Positions 54,264 through 62,885 of a stretch of 64,000 bases of DNA are shown piece by piece; positions within the stretch are counted from its first letter, which is position 1; every line of letters begins with the position of its first letter. Location: contig REBL01000127.1 in the NCBI GenBank assembly GCA_007692755.1, positions 1-64,000 of the forward strand, in the 5' to 3' direction. Below the pieces are notes generated by a model. It ran no database searches and was not told the origin of the DNA. It saw nothing but the letters and a program-made list of their open reading frames with translations. Source of the stretch: Nodularia sp. (in: cyanobacteria). GTDB taxonomy: Bacteria; Cyanobacteriota; Cyanobacteriia; Cyanobacteriales; Nostocaceae. The translations under genes and the position numbers were made by a program.

Positions 54264-54749
54264 TTAATCGTCTTCATCTGGTGGACGGTTCAAAATATCC
54301 AGGAGGATTCCGGCTCCAAAATCATTGTCTTTGTCAATTTGCTTAACTCGATTACTGATTTCTTTAGCCTGCTCAAATTCCCCTAAATTTGCTAATACCA
54401 TTCCAGAAGCGGCATAAGCATTTAAGTACAATCTGATTTGGGGTTCCTCTTGCCGTTTAACTAATATAGGCTGGAGTTTTTCCCAATCATCTGGAAACTT
54501 TTCTAGTTCTTTAATTTTATCTAAAACTTTAATTGCAGTTTGTAGCGCTAGTGGATAATTATTTTTATAATAAAAAAATCTATATGCTGATACTAGAATT
54601 TCAGTATTATCCCCAGCCTTAGCCAAAGCTTGATGAATATACTTTTCTGACTCCGAAGTATTTTCCCAACTTTGTGCTGCCAAGATTAATAACTTTTTGA
54701 CATCTTCTGGAACCTGAAACCATGAGAATCGAGTTGGATCAAGTTGCAT
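54264..54749 (-). CDS. Tetratricopeptide-like protein
   Basis: The 161-residue soluble protein begins MQLDPTRFSWFQVPEDVKKL and has helical repeats like TPRs (LILAAQSWENTSESEKYIHQAL, YAASGMVLANLGEFEQAKEI). It seems to be the first gene of the - strand string that continues with the 55-residue gene, the cupin and the ArsC-like gene. A protein-binding role is inferred. Confidence 0.7.
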   Translation of the reverse strand: MQLDPTRFSWFQVPEDVKKLLILAAQSWENTSESEKYIHQALAKAGDNTEILVSAYRFFYYKNNYPLALQTAIKVLDKIKELEKFPDDWEKLQPILVKRQEEPQIRLYLNAYAASGMVLANLGEFEQAKEISNRVKQIDKDNDFGAGILLDILNRPPDEDD

Positions 54750-54854
54750 AAAAATCTCCTTTGATGGGGAACAGGGAGTAATAATTTATCACTCCCTACT
54801 CGTACTATTTTTTGTCAGTGTGTGCTGAATTTCTTTCCTTCTTCCTTCTTCCTT

Positions 54855-54882
54855 TGTGTACTTTGCGTCCTTTGCGGTTTGT
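54855..54882. repeat. Uninterrupted copy of the dispersed leader repeat
   Basis: TGTGTACTTTGCGTCCTTTG then CGGTTTGT is the continuous form of the repeat, here between - strand genes. It is the reference that shows the 25-nt insert at 37377-37401. Confidence 0.7.
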
Positions 54883-54948
54883 TCCTCTTAAATAACAGAC
54901 AAAATAAAAGCGAAGAATAAATTAACCACAAATAAACACAAAATACGG

Positions 54949-55536
54949 CTAAAACAGCGTGAGAATGTACACCAATGTAAATAGCACAATCCAGATAATG
55001 TCTACAAAGTGCCAATACATTTCTGCCATTTCGATGCCAGTATGTTTGGTAGCAGAATAATGACCGGGACGACGCGATCGCCAAACTACACCTAAAATCA
55101 ATAACAGTCCCACAAATACGTGCAAACCGTGGAACGCAGTCATGATATAAAAGCAGTTGGAGAAAACGTTAGTAGTCAGGCCATAGCCTAGATTCATGTA
55201 CTCATAAACCTGACCAACCAAGAAAACTGCCCCCATGAGTGCGGTGACAAGATACCAAAACCGCATACCCATGACATTATTCTTTTTAATCGCCACATCA
55301 CCTAAATGAATGACGAAGCTACTCGATACTAGAATAACGGTGTTAATCGCGGGCAAAAATAATTCTACTCCTGTTCCTTCTGGAGGCCAAACTTCTGTAA
55401 TGCCTCTAAAGAATAAATAAGTGGCAAAAAAGCCGCCAAACATCAATGATTCAGAACAGAGGAACGTCAACAGTCCCCAGATGCGTAAATCTGGATGATG
55501 TTCTGCGTGATGTTCCGTTGTCGTAGCTACAGTCAT
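54949..55536 (-). CDS. ctaE: Cytochrome c oxidase subunit III
   Basis: The 195-residue membrane protein has five predicted helices and the subunit III marks LMFGGFFATYLFFRG, FHGLHVFVGLLLILGVVW and the end HFVDIIWIVLFTLVYILTLF. It is the last gene of the ctaCDE (coxBAC) operon. In heterocystous species such a copy close to cnfR is the heterocyst oxidase (cox2) that removes O2; that this copy is so is inferred from position. Confidence 0.93.
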   Translation of the reverse strand: MTVATTTEHHAEHHPDLRIWGLLTFLCSESLMFGGFFATYLFFRGITEVWPPEGTGVELFLPAINTVILVSSSFVIHLGDVAIKKNNVMGMRFWYLVTALMGAVFLVGQVYEYMNLGYGLTTNVFSNCFYIMTAFHGLHVFVGLLLILGVVWRSRRPGHYSATKHTGIEMAEMYWHFVDIIWIVLFTLVYILTLF

Positions 55537-55593
55537 ATTGTTTAACCTCTAAATATCCAATAAGGGTGAGGTATGTTTAGAATGATGATTTTC

Positions 55594-55642
55594 TTGTGGA
55601 ACAGGCATACTTCGACAAGCTCAGTACAAGTCTTGCCTGTTC
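55594..55642. repeat. Hairpin repeat split by a 23-nt insertion
   Basis: TTGTGGAACAGGCA (55594-55607) and TCTTGCCTGTTCTGG (55631-55645) are the two arms of the hairpin that is continuous at 15-35 (opposite strand). Between them, 55608-55630 is a 23-nt insert TACTTCGACAAGCTCAGTAC plus AAG. Confidence 0.8.
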
Positions 55643-55691
55643 TGGAGGAACCAGAAGCCCACCCCACAATTTAGTCTGGTCACGCCAATAC

Positions 55692-57359
55692 TCAAGCGTT
55701 AATTTCTGATGTACCAACTGCTTGTGTTTCACTATGACCGTAGTCATAAGGTCCATGAGTCACAACAGGTAATACTTCCCAGTTTTCAATTATTGGTGGT
55801 GAACTGGTTGTCCACTCTAAACTCAAAGCTTGCCAAGGATTATCACCCGCCAATTCTCCTTTGCGCCAACTTTGAATAATGTTGATGGTGAAGGGAATTA
55901 CTGATATCCCCAAAACAAATGCACCAACGGTACAAAGTAGATTCAGGTCAACAAATTGGGGGTCATACATTGCCACTCTGCGGGGCATTCCTTGCAAACC
56001 TAATTTGTGCATAGGTAAGAAAGTCAAGTTAGTGCCGATGAAGGTGAGGACAAAGTGAACCCGTCCCCAGGTTTCATTCAGCTTGCGTCCGGTCATTTTG
56101 GGGAACCAGTGATAAATACCGGCATAGATGCCAAACACGGAACCACCAAAGAGAACGTAGTGGAAATGTCCGACTACATAATAGGTATCGTGGACGTGAA
56201 TATCAAAGGGAGCGGTTCCCATTGTTACGCCACTTAAACCGCCCATAACGAACATCGACAACAAGCCAATGGCGAATAGCATGGCGCTGGTGAAGCGAAT
56301 TTTACCACCCCAAAGGGTAGCAACCCAGGCGAAAATCTTCACGCCAGTCGGCACAGCAACAATGAGGGTGGAGATGGTGAAGAACATCCGCATCCAACCG
56401 GGTGTACCACTGGTAAACATATGGTGTACCCAGACGAACAAACCGACGACGCAGATAGCTACGCTAGAATAGGCGATCGCCTTATAACCAAAAATCGGCT
56501 TCCGGGCGTGAACTGGGACTACTTCCGACATAATGCCGAAAATGGGCAGAATCATTAAATATACTGCTGGGTGAGAATAGAACCAGAACAAATGTTGGTA
56601 AATAACAACGTTACCGCCTGCGTCTGGTTTAAAGAAGGATGTGCCAAAGTTAAGGTCAAACAACAACAGCACCAAACCCGCAGCTAATACAGGTGTAGAA
56701 AGTAAAGCCAGGACAGAAGTTGCTAAGATAGCCCAGCAAAACAAGGGTAGCTGATCCCATTTCATGCTAGGAACCTTCATCATCAGGATGGTGATCACAA
56801 AGTTCACCGAACCTAAAATTGAGGAAGTTCCCACTAAAACAATGGCTAGTATCCACAGAGTTTGAGCATTTGGTGCTGTCACCAAACTCAATGGTGGGTA
56901 AGCTGTCCAACCAGATTGGGAACCACCAAAGATAAAACTAGCTAGAACGAGTAATCCTGCGACTGGGTTCAACCAAAAGGCGATCGCATTCAGCTTCGGG
57001 AAGGCCATATCCCTAGCACCCAGCATCAAAGGGATGAGATAATTACCAAATCCCCCAATCGCACTGGGGACAATCCACAGGAAGATCATAATCGTCCCGT
57101 GGTTAGTCATGAAAGCGTTATACAAATTGGGGTCAAGGAAGTCTGATTCTGGCGTTGCTAATTCCACACGCAAAGCCACCGCCATCAATCCACCAATGAG
57201 ATAGAACACAAATGCTGTCACCAGGTATTGAATCCCAATCACCTTGTGGTCAACATTAAATGTAAAATAGTCTCGCCATTTCCACGCCTGGGGATGATTT
57301 CCCCCTGTCAATTGATTTCCTTCGGGTGGCGTATTCCCTGGAAATTTTACCTGTGTCAT
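55692..57359 (-). CDS. ctaD: Cytochrome c oxidase subunit I
   Basis: The 555-residue catalytic subunit holds heme a and the heme a3-CuB centre. It has twelve predicted membrane helices. Key motifs are TNHGTIMIFLW (heme a histidine), the CuB region HLFWFYSHPAVYLMILP, VWVHHMFTSG and HDTYYVVGHFHYVL. The N-terminal stretch is polar. It lies 75 bp downstream of ctaC in the same - strand operon. Confidence 0.96.
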   Translation of the reverse strand: MTQVKFPGNTPPEGNQLTGGNHPQAWKWRDYFTFNVDHKVIGIQYLVTAFVFYLIGGLMAVALRVELATPESDFLDPNLYNAFMTNHGTIMIFLWIVPSAIGGFGNYLIPLMLGARDMAFPKLNAIAFWLNPVAGLLVLASFIFGGSQSGWTAYPPLSLVTAPNAQTLWILAIVLVGTSSILGSVNFVITILMMKVPSMKWDQLPLFCWAILATSVLALLSTPVLAAGLVLLLFDLNFGTSFFKPDAGGNVVIYQHLFWFYSHPAVYLMILPIFGIMSEVVPVHARKPIFGYKAIAYSSVAICVVGLFVWVHHMFTSGTPGWMRMFFTISTLIVAVPTGVKIFAWVATLWGGKIRFTSAMLFAIGLLSMFVMGGLSGVTMGTAPFDIHVHDTYYVVGHFHYVLFGGSVFGIYAGIYHWFPKMTGRKLNETWGRVHFVLTFIGTNLTFLPMHKLGLQGMPRRVAMYDPQFVDLNLLCTVGAFVLGISVIPFTINIIQSWRKGELAGDNPWQALSLEWTTSSPPIIENWEVLPVVTHGPYDYGHSETQAVGTSEINA

Positions 57360-57434
57360 AAGCTATTTTGTGACAATTTATTTTTGTCCTCAGTCACTCG
57401 TCATCACCAAAAACTAATGACCAATGACCAATGA

Positions 57435-58406
57435 CTACTTCTGAAGTTGCGCGAGGGTTGCTGCACTCATACCCAAATCATGAACATGGGGAGCGAGAAA
57501 TTCTGAAGTTGATAACTCAGCCGGATTAACTGCAACAGCTTGATTAAGGTCTTGCTTTGCTGCAATCTGGCTCTCTGCTAACCAGCTATCAAACTCTTCT
57601 GGTGTGTGGACAATTACCTGCGATCGCATAGAACCGTGATAACCACCACACAATTCCGCACAAACTACAGGATATGTACCTGGTTTAGTAGCGACAAATC
57701 GCAGTTGGGTAGCAATACCGGGAAGCGCGTCTTGTTTCAACCGGAATTGTGGAACCCAAAAGGAGTGAATAACATCTGTGGCGGAAAGATTCAATTGCAC
57801 ATCCGCACCAACGGGAACGTGTAACTCACCAGTGGTAATCCCACTATTGGGATAGTTAAATATCCAGGCGTACTGCATTCCTTGGACATCCACAATCAAA
57901 TCGGCTTGTTTACCCTGTGATTTGGGAGACGCACCAATACCAATGTTCGCTGTACTTTCAGATGCTGAACTGCCATCAAGAGTTGCTGCGATTGCGGTTC
58001 CACCTGCATGGGAAACATGAGCCGCCGCATGGGGATGACTTCCAGGCTCAAATCCGCCCATTTGGTTGTAAACATCGACGCTGTAGATACCCAAAGCGAC
58101 TACAATCACTGTGGGGATTGCTGTCCAAAAAATTTCTAAGGGAACGTTACCTTCTATGGGTACACCATCGGTATTATCACCCCGACGGCGACGGTATTGA
58201 AACAAAAATAGGACAATCGTTCCCTCTACAATCAGAAAGAGTGCGATCGCAATGGTAAACATGACATTGAAAAATTCGTCTACCAAAGGCGCTTGTTGAG
58301 ATGCTTGTTCTGGTAGGAGATTGTGATTTTGTCCGATCCAAATACTAATTGCTGTAATTACAACTCCAGCAACCAGAGTCCATAGTGAAACAGGAACTTT
58401 TTGCAT
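57435..58406 (-). CDS. ctaC: Cytochrome c oxidase subunit II
   Basis: The 323-residue subunit receives electrons from cytochrome c or plastocyanin via CuA. Two N-terminal membrane helices (VAGVVITAISIWIGQ and VMFTIAIALFLIVEGTIVLF) precede a periplasmic or lumenal cupredoxin domain; CuA ligands are in IHSFWVPQ and CAELCGGYHGSM. A Ser/Gly/Ala/His-rich insert lies near 120-160. It begins the operon. Confidence 0.95.
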   Translation of the reverse strand: MQKVPVSLWTLVAGVVITAISIWIGQNHNLLPEQASQQAPLVDEFFNVMFTIAIALFLIVEGTIVLFLFQYRRRRGDNTDGVPIEGNVPLEIFWTAIPTVIVVALGIYSVDVYNQMGGFEPGSHPHAAAHVSHAGGTAIAATLDGSSASESTANIGIGASPKSQGKQADLIVDVQGMQYAWIFNYPNSGITTGELHVPVGADVQLNLSATDVIHSFWVPQFRLKQDALPGIATQLRFVATKPGTYPVVCAELCGGYHGSMRSQVIVHTPEEFDSWLAESQIAAKQDLNQAVAVNPAELSTSEFLAPHVHDLGMSAATLAQLQK

Positions 58407-59023
58407 ATATGCTACCTGCTCTTTAAGCGGTCATTAAAGGTGTGATTTTCTGGGATCAGGAGATTATGATTGAATATCTAAATACCCTCACTCTTGTACA
58501 GACGCGATGAATCGCGTCTCTCCCAACTGCTTTTACATTTTCACAGGTCAGCGTTTTTTGTCTTCACTTATTAACTTTTTATCTCACTCTGACAAAAATT
58601 GGGGGAATTTTCCAGATAATTTCATATCCTTCCCCCAAAAATTTAACAATATATTTTAATTTCTGTAATCCTAGCTGCTTTTACTGCAAAAAAAATTAGG
58701 TACTCCCAGATGAAATTATTAGCCCTAATATTGATCAGACTAGCACCGCAGGGCGGAATTTAAAAGTCAAAAAGCTTATTGTATAGGCTTTTCATTGACT
58801 TTGAATCATTGGTCTATTTACGCCGTGCTGTACTAGTTGAGCCGCAAGTATGAATTTGTGAATAACTAACAATTTAAGATTTACAATTCTGTTTACTGTG
58901 AACTCTTTGCTAGTTACAGTAAGTATCTATAATTCCCCTCTAATTACCTTGCTTAGTGCCTTTTTGCTTTATCTCCAGAGTACCCTTTGTCACCAGAAAA
59001 ACTTTCAGCAAATCCCCACAGCC
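58407..59023. other. 617-bp spacer upstream of the oxidase operon
   Basis: It should contain the cta/cox promoter. It holds an exact AGACGCGATGAATCGCGTCT palindrome (58500-58519) and a two-part hairpin AAAGTCAA/TTGACTTT with inner AAAGC/GCTTT at 58763-58802. I found no clear NtcA (GTA-N8-TAC) or TCCGGA (DIF-type) motif. No gene is visible. Confidence 0.5.
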
Positions 59024-59317
59024 TTAATTGTCTACTACAGTATGGCTATAGCAATTCTTAGGACAGATCCGTGAACAAGCCTCACAACCAATACAGTTTT
59101 CTGGGTGAGCAACAACCATTACTTTGCGCTCAATTTCATCATCTTCTTCATCCTCTACAAATTCTCCCTCTTCGTTGAGAGCTTTCAATGTTAAAACATT
59201 ATGACCACATATTTTAAAGCATCTGCCACAGCCGATACATTTTTCGTAGTCAATTTCCTGGGCAAATTTAGGTGTCCAGGGATTACCTCCAAATGTCAAT
59301 CCTGTTAGTTGTGCCAT
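59024..59317 (-). CDS. fdxB: Nif-type ferredoxin III (FdxB)
   Basis: The 97-residue protein is a two [4Fe-4S] ferredoxin of the FdxB type: [12 protein letters not shown] then an acidic insert [17 protein letters not shown] and [15 protein letters not shown]. It begins [18 protein letters not shown], the family start. FdxB is found only in diazotrophs, probably in electron supply for nitrogenase or its cofactor. It is monocistronic, reading away from cnfR. Confidence 0.94.
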   Translation of the reverse strand: MAQLTGLTFGGNPWTPKFAQEIDYEKCIGCGRCFKICGHNVLTLKALNEEGEFVEDEEDDEIERKVMVVAHPENCIGCEACSRICPKNCYSHTVVDN

Positions 59318-60305
59318 GAATAAACGCCTACGAATTTGTTTGTACTTTAATCATCATCCTAACTCAATATTATTGTCTTGTTTTACTGTTAAACAATTAT
59401 TTTTTATCGAATTAAAATTTCATGACTTTGTAAAAAGTCTTCTGTAAATTTAGCTATGCCAGCTATTAGATGAAACTTATTATCAATAATTTAAATAGTC
59501 AATGTAGTAGTAAGTTAGTGGTTTTATATATGTTACATCTGGTAAAATCTCAATGCTCCTCGCTGGCTAGCCATTTTATGTTCCAGTAACAACAAATCTA
59601 TGTATGGGCAAATATAAATCAATACTGATTATTTGTGTCGCAAATTAAATTGAGGCTAAAAATAATGACATTTTTTCTTTGATGCAAACCAGAAATATAT
59701 CTCTAATAGTATCTTTAAATACAGCTTATATGTTCATTAATTACATTGAAAATTTATCATTTTGTTATTTATAAAATAAAAATACCCGATTTTGAGTTTA
59801 TTTAACCGCCTTCATTTTTGGAATCTTAAAATCATCTTGTTCCTTTCTTCATACATCCAGGAAAATGTATAGTTGATAACAGAAGTTTTAACCATATTAA
59901 ATATTAAAATTATTAATAAAGAAAATGAATTTATCTCAACAAATACATCTATGTTCTACAAAAACACTTTCGGCAATGCTCTAAGATTAAGCAAAACAAT
60001 TTATAACGAAACCTTTAATTAAAGTCTTAAGAACATTTTCCTAGCTCATTCTGAACAAATCTCTCTAATTATTTATGAAATGTATAGTTAATAAAGAAGT
60101 AATCTGATTCTGTTCTTAAAAACCATAACGATCTTCCAATTGGATGTGTAATTAAAACATGGATGTGGGGAATTATTACAGCAAGTAGAGATTATTTTTG
60201 CTGAAAATATAATTTGGTGGCCAGTGATAAATAGCCAAGAAACATCCAGGGGAGACTTAAGCCAAACATCTCAACGATTAGAGTGGGAAGAAGCCCGATA
60301 GCCGT
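59318..60305. other. 988-bp AT-rich divergent spacer, fdxB/cnfR
   Basis: No ORF, repeat family or HIP1 site is visible. Base content is strongly A/T (long runs such as AAATATTAAAATTATTAATAAAG at about 59893-59920). It should carry both promoters; the last 130 bp before cnfR are less AT-rich. I see no defined operator. Confidence 0.5.
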
Positions 60306-61919
60306 ATGCCTTATACAATTCCTAACAACAATTGCGTTGGATGTGACAACTGCCGCCCCCAATGTCCGACGGGTGCAATCAAAATAGAGAACGATGAATA
60401 CTGGATTGACCCTGGTCTTTGTAATAACTGTGAGGGCTATTATCCTGAACCGCAATGTGTGATAGCTTGTCCCACTAATTCGCCCATACCTTGGCAAGCA
60501 AAAAAAGGCAGATGTAAAGTTGAGCCGAGAGACGCAGCTAGTCCGGATTTATTTGCCAATGGTCAAAATAATCCCTTTGCTTCGGCGATTGTGATTTGGG
60601 AAGCTTGCAACGTATTAGCACAGCGCACATCCCTAAATTGGGAAATCAATCAAGCAGGTTACCTGTGTTATGGCAGAAAAGTCAAACAAGGACGGGGTGC
60701 GATCGCCTTTCATCTTGAAGACCCATTTCCCACAGAACAGCGTCAAGCAGCACATCCCAGAAATCACACAACTGAGCTAGCTGCAATTGAGGCACTTGAT
60801 ATTAGAGCTACTTGCATTCATCTCATGTTTGCTGCCTATGCTACATCTTTAGAGCAACCTTGGCAACAAGAATTTGCCATTGATGAACGCCAAATTGAAA
60901 AATATTTAGGCTTAGAGAAGCGGAAAGATTTAAGCAAAAATGCCAAGCTAGCTTTAATCAAAAATATTGTCCAGCAAGCTTGTTCATTGATGATTTCTAT
61001 TGACTGGCCTCAGCAAGGTCGCCTGCAAGGGTTTTCAGTCACAGATAGCCGTTTGTGGCACTTAATCAATATTCAACATCACTTTCAAGAAGATGATTTG
61101 GGGTGCAAATATCTAATTGGATTAACTTTTAAAGTAAAAGCCGGAGCATGGGCGCAGTATTTCTTAAATAAACAAGCCTGTAAAGAGCGAACTGCATTTT
61201 ATCAATATGGCAGTTTACCCAAAACGCTATTAACTACTGTTATGAGCATTTGGCAGCAACACGAAGGAGCAGTACGATTGATGCTGTGGTTGCTGTTTAA
61301 AACCAAAATGGGCAAAGAACAACGCATTACTATTCCCACATTACTACGCATTGGTTACGGGGAAGAAAAAGTTACCATTGCCTCTAGACAACGGGAAGAA
61401 CGTAAACGTTTACTACGAACTTTTGAAAGTGATTTAGAAGTTCTCAATCATCATGGAATTAAACCCATATTTGACCCTGTAACTTACCCTTTAGAAATTC
61501 AACCTTTATGGGCGAAGTTAATGGGTATTCCCGAAGATCCAGACGAAGCTTTAGAATTTTGGATTAATGATGGTGGTGGTAACAATCGTCTTACAGATGC
61601 AGGCCCCCGTGGTAAGTGGAATCTGTTGATGAATGCGCGAATTTTGTCTTTTGAACTACCGCCAGAATGGGAACAGCGCACCTCGAAATCGCAGAAAAAG
61701 CCCCGGCGAACTGTGAAGAGTAGAAGAAAGGCCAAAGTCACCAGCGACTTACCTGGGGAACAAATTTTACAGGCGAGAAAAAATTTGCAACTATCCCAGA
61801 GGGAGTTAGCAAAGTTAACAGGTAAAAGCCAAAGCTGGATTCGCGATGTAGAAAATGGTCGGTTGAAAGTTAAAGTAGAAGACCAAGCGCTGTTACGGAA
61901 AGTGCTAAATATTAGTTAA
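60306..61919 (+). CDS. cnfR: CnfR/PatB, transcriptional activator of nif genes
   Basis: The 537-residue regulator activates nifB-type promoters in low oxygen. The N-terminal ferredoxin-like domain has CVGCDNCRPQCP and CNNCEGYYPEPQCVIACP, which may sense oxygen. A long middle region follows, then a helix-turn-helix at the C-terminus (LQLSQRELAKLTGKSQSWIRDVENG, residues about 495-520). It lies beside fdxB and the cox operon, as in Anabaena. The stop overlaps the convergent gene's stop by 2 bp. Confidence 0.95.
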   Translation: MPYTIPNNNCVGCDNCRPQCPTGAIKIENDEYWIDPGLCNNCEGYYPEPQCVIACPTNSPIPWQAKKGRCKVEPRDAASPDLFANGQNNPFASAIVIWEACNVLAQRTSLNWEINQAGYLCYGRKVKQGRGAIAFHLEDPFPTEQRQAAHPRNHTTELAAIEALDIRATCIHLMFAAYATSLEQPWQQEFAIDERQIEKYLGLEKRKDLSKNAKLALIKNIVQQACSLMISIDWPQQGRLQGFSVTDSRLWHLINIQHHFQEDDLGCKYLIGLTFKVKAGAWAQYFLNKQACKERTAFYQYGSLPKTLLTTVMSIWQQHEGAVRLMLWLLFKTKMGKEQRITIPTLLRIGYGEEKVTIASRQREERKRLLRTFESDLEVLNHHGIKPIFDPVTYPLEIQPLWAKLMGIPEDPDEALEFWINDGGGNNRLTDAGPRGKWNLLMNARILSFELPPEWEQRTSKSQKKPRRTVKSRRKAKVTSDLPGEQILQARKNLQLSQRELAKLTGKSQSWIRDVENGRLKVKVEDQALLRKVLNIS

Positions 61920-62536
61920 TTCTCAATTGTAGGCGCATCCACCCGTAAAGTCATCTGTTCACAACCCACAGTTGCAAAAGGCCGATTTAAACCTATCCCA
62001 GCAAAAGGACTGTCGGCAGCAACTTCTAACTTGGAGTCCACCAAGCCCAAACGTGTCTCAAATTCAAAGTTAAATCTAAGTAAATTACTACCCATTGTAC
62101 TGAAACTAGCAGCACCTAAGCGTTGTCGCCACCCTAGACCTTGCTGATTATAGTTGAGAGTACACAGCAAAACATCGCCTTGACGGACAGTAACACGTTT
62201 TTCTTCCCAGCTAAAATCAGCTAATTCCTTGGGTAGTCCCCAAATTTCGCGACCACCAACCACAGAATCCGGATTATCAACATAAATGTGGGATACCCAA
62301 ACACCAATTTTACCTTGATAAATCACCACAGCCGGGGCAACAATTAACTCATTGTACTCCAGCATTGAACCTGAACCATATTTAGATAAATACACACCAC
62401 CGAGAGTTTTACCAGGCCATATAGAAATCATACTTAACTCTGGCGGCACAAGCGGCCTTACTTGGTCAATATTCACCAAATGCAGAGTTTGAATAGCATC
62501 ACCTTTAAGAATCCAAGGGGCTGAAGGGTAAGGCAT
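61916..62536 (-). CDS. Acetoacetate decarboxylase-family protein
   Basis: The 206-residue protein belongs to the ADC-like family. The segments KTLGGVYLSKYGSGSMLEYNE and GGREIWGLPKELADFSWE are typical; the catalytic lysine of true ADC would fall in the second segment (WGLPKELA). Its substrate is unknown. The gene overlaps the convergent cnfR by 4 bp at the stops, which can cause antisense interference. Confidence 0.82.
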   Translation of the reverse strand: MPYPSAPWILKGDAIQTLHLVNIDQVRPLVPPELSMISIWPGKTLGGVYLSKYGSGSMLEYNELIVAPAVVIYQGKIGVWVSHIYVDNPDSVVGGREIWGLPKELADFSWEEKRVTVRQGDVLLCTLNYNQQGLGWRQRLGAASFSTMGSNLLRFNFEFETRLGLVDSKLEVAADSPFAGIGLNRPFATVGCEQMTLRVDAPTIEN

Positions 62537-62685
62537 ATTAATTTCCTGAATGGAAAACTTAACTACAAAAATATTACAGTTTCAATGTAATTCCCGCTGG
62601 ATGAATTAGTTTTACTCTTATCTTGCACCATTTAAAATCAGCTACAAAACCCGCTCGAAAATCAATTTCCGAAGCTCATAGCTAA

Positions 62686-62762
62686 AGTCCATTCAAATGG
62701 ACTGAAATCTTTCCCCAGTCGTCTAAAGACGACTTTCGCTATCAGGCAGGGGTTTGAACCCC
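62686..62762. repeat. Triple-palindrome repeat
   Basis: AGTCCATT-CA-AATGGACT (62686-62703), AGTCGTCT-AA-AGACGACT (62717-62734) and GGGGTT-TG-AACCCC (62749-62762) are perfect small hairpins at about 31-nt pitch. It is a dispersed-repeat type seen in cyanobacteria, lying between dnaK and the ADC-like gene. Confidence 0.8.
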
Positions 62763-62816
62763 CGGCGAGTGATAACGACAGGTACAAGATGTGAGTTCAT
62801 TTGATTTATGTTGGGA

Positions 62817-62857
62817 ATAAAAAAAATACCCACCCAGGCCTCAGCTTGGATGGGTCA
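62817..62857 (-). terminator. Rho-independent terminator of dnaK
   Basis: On the - strand ACCCATCCAAG, a loop and CCTGGGTGGGT (62828-62855) are followed by T-rich ATTTTTTTTATT. It lies about 30 bp after the dnaK stop. Confidence 0.85.
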
Positions 62858-62885
62858 AAGTATTCAATGGGGGCAATACTTAAAA

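Noticed and set aside
62741-62775. tRNA-like T-arm (GGGGTTTGAACCCC)
   Set aside because: No acceptor, D or anticodon arm around it; it is the third palindrome of a repeat unit.
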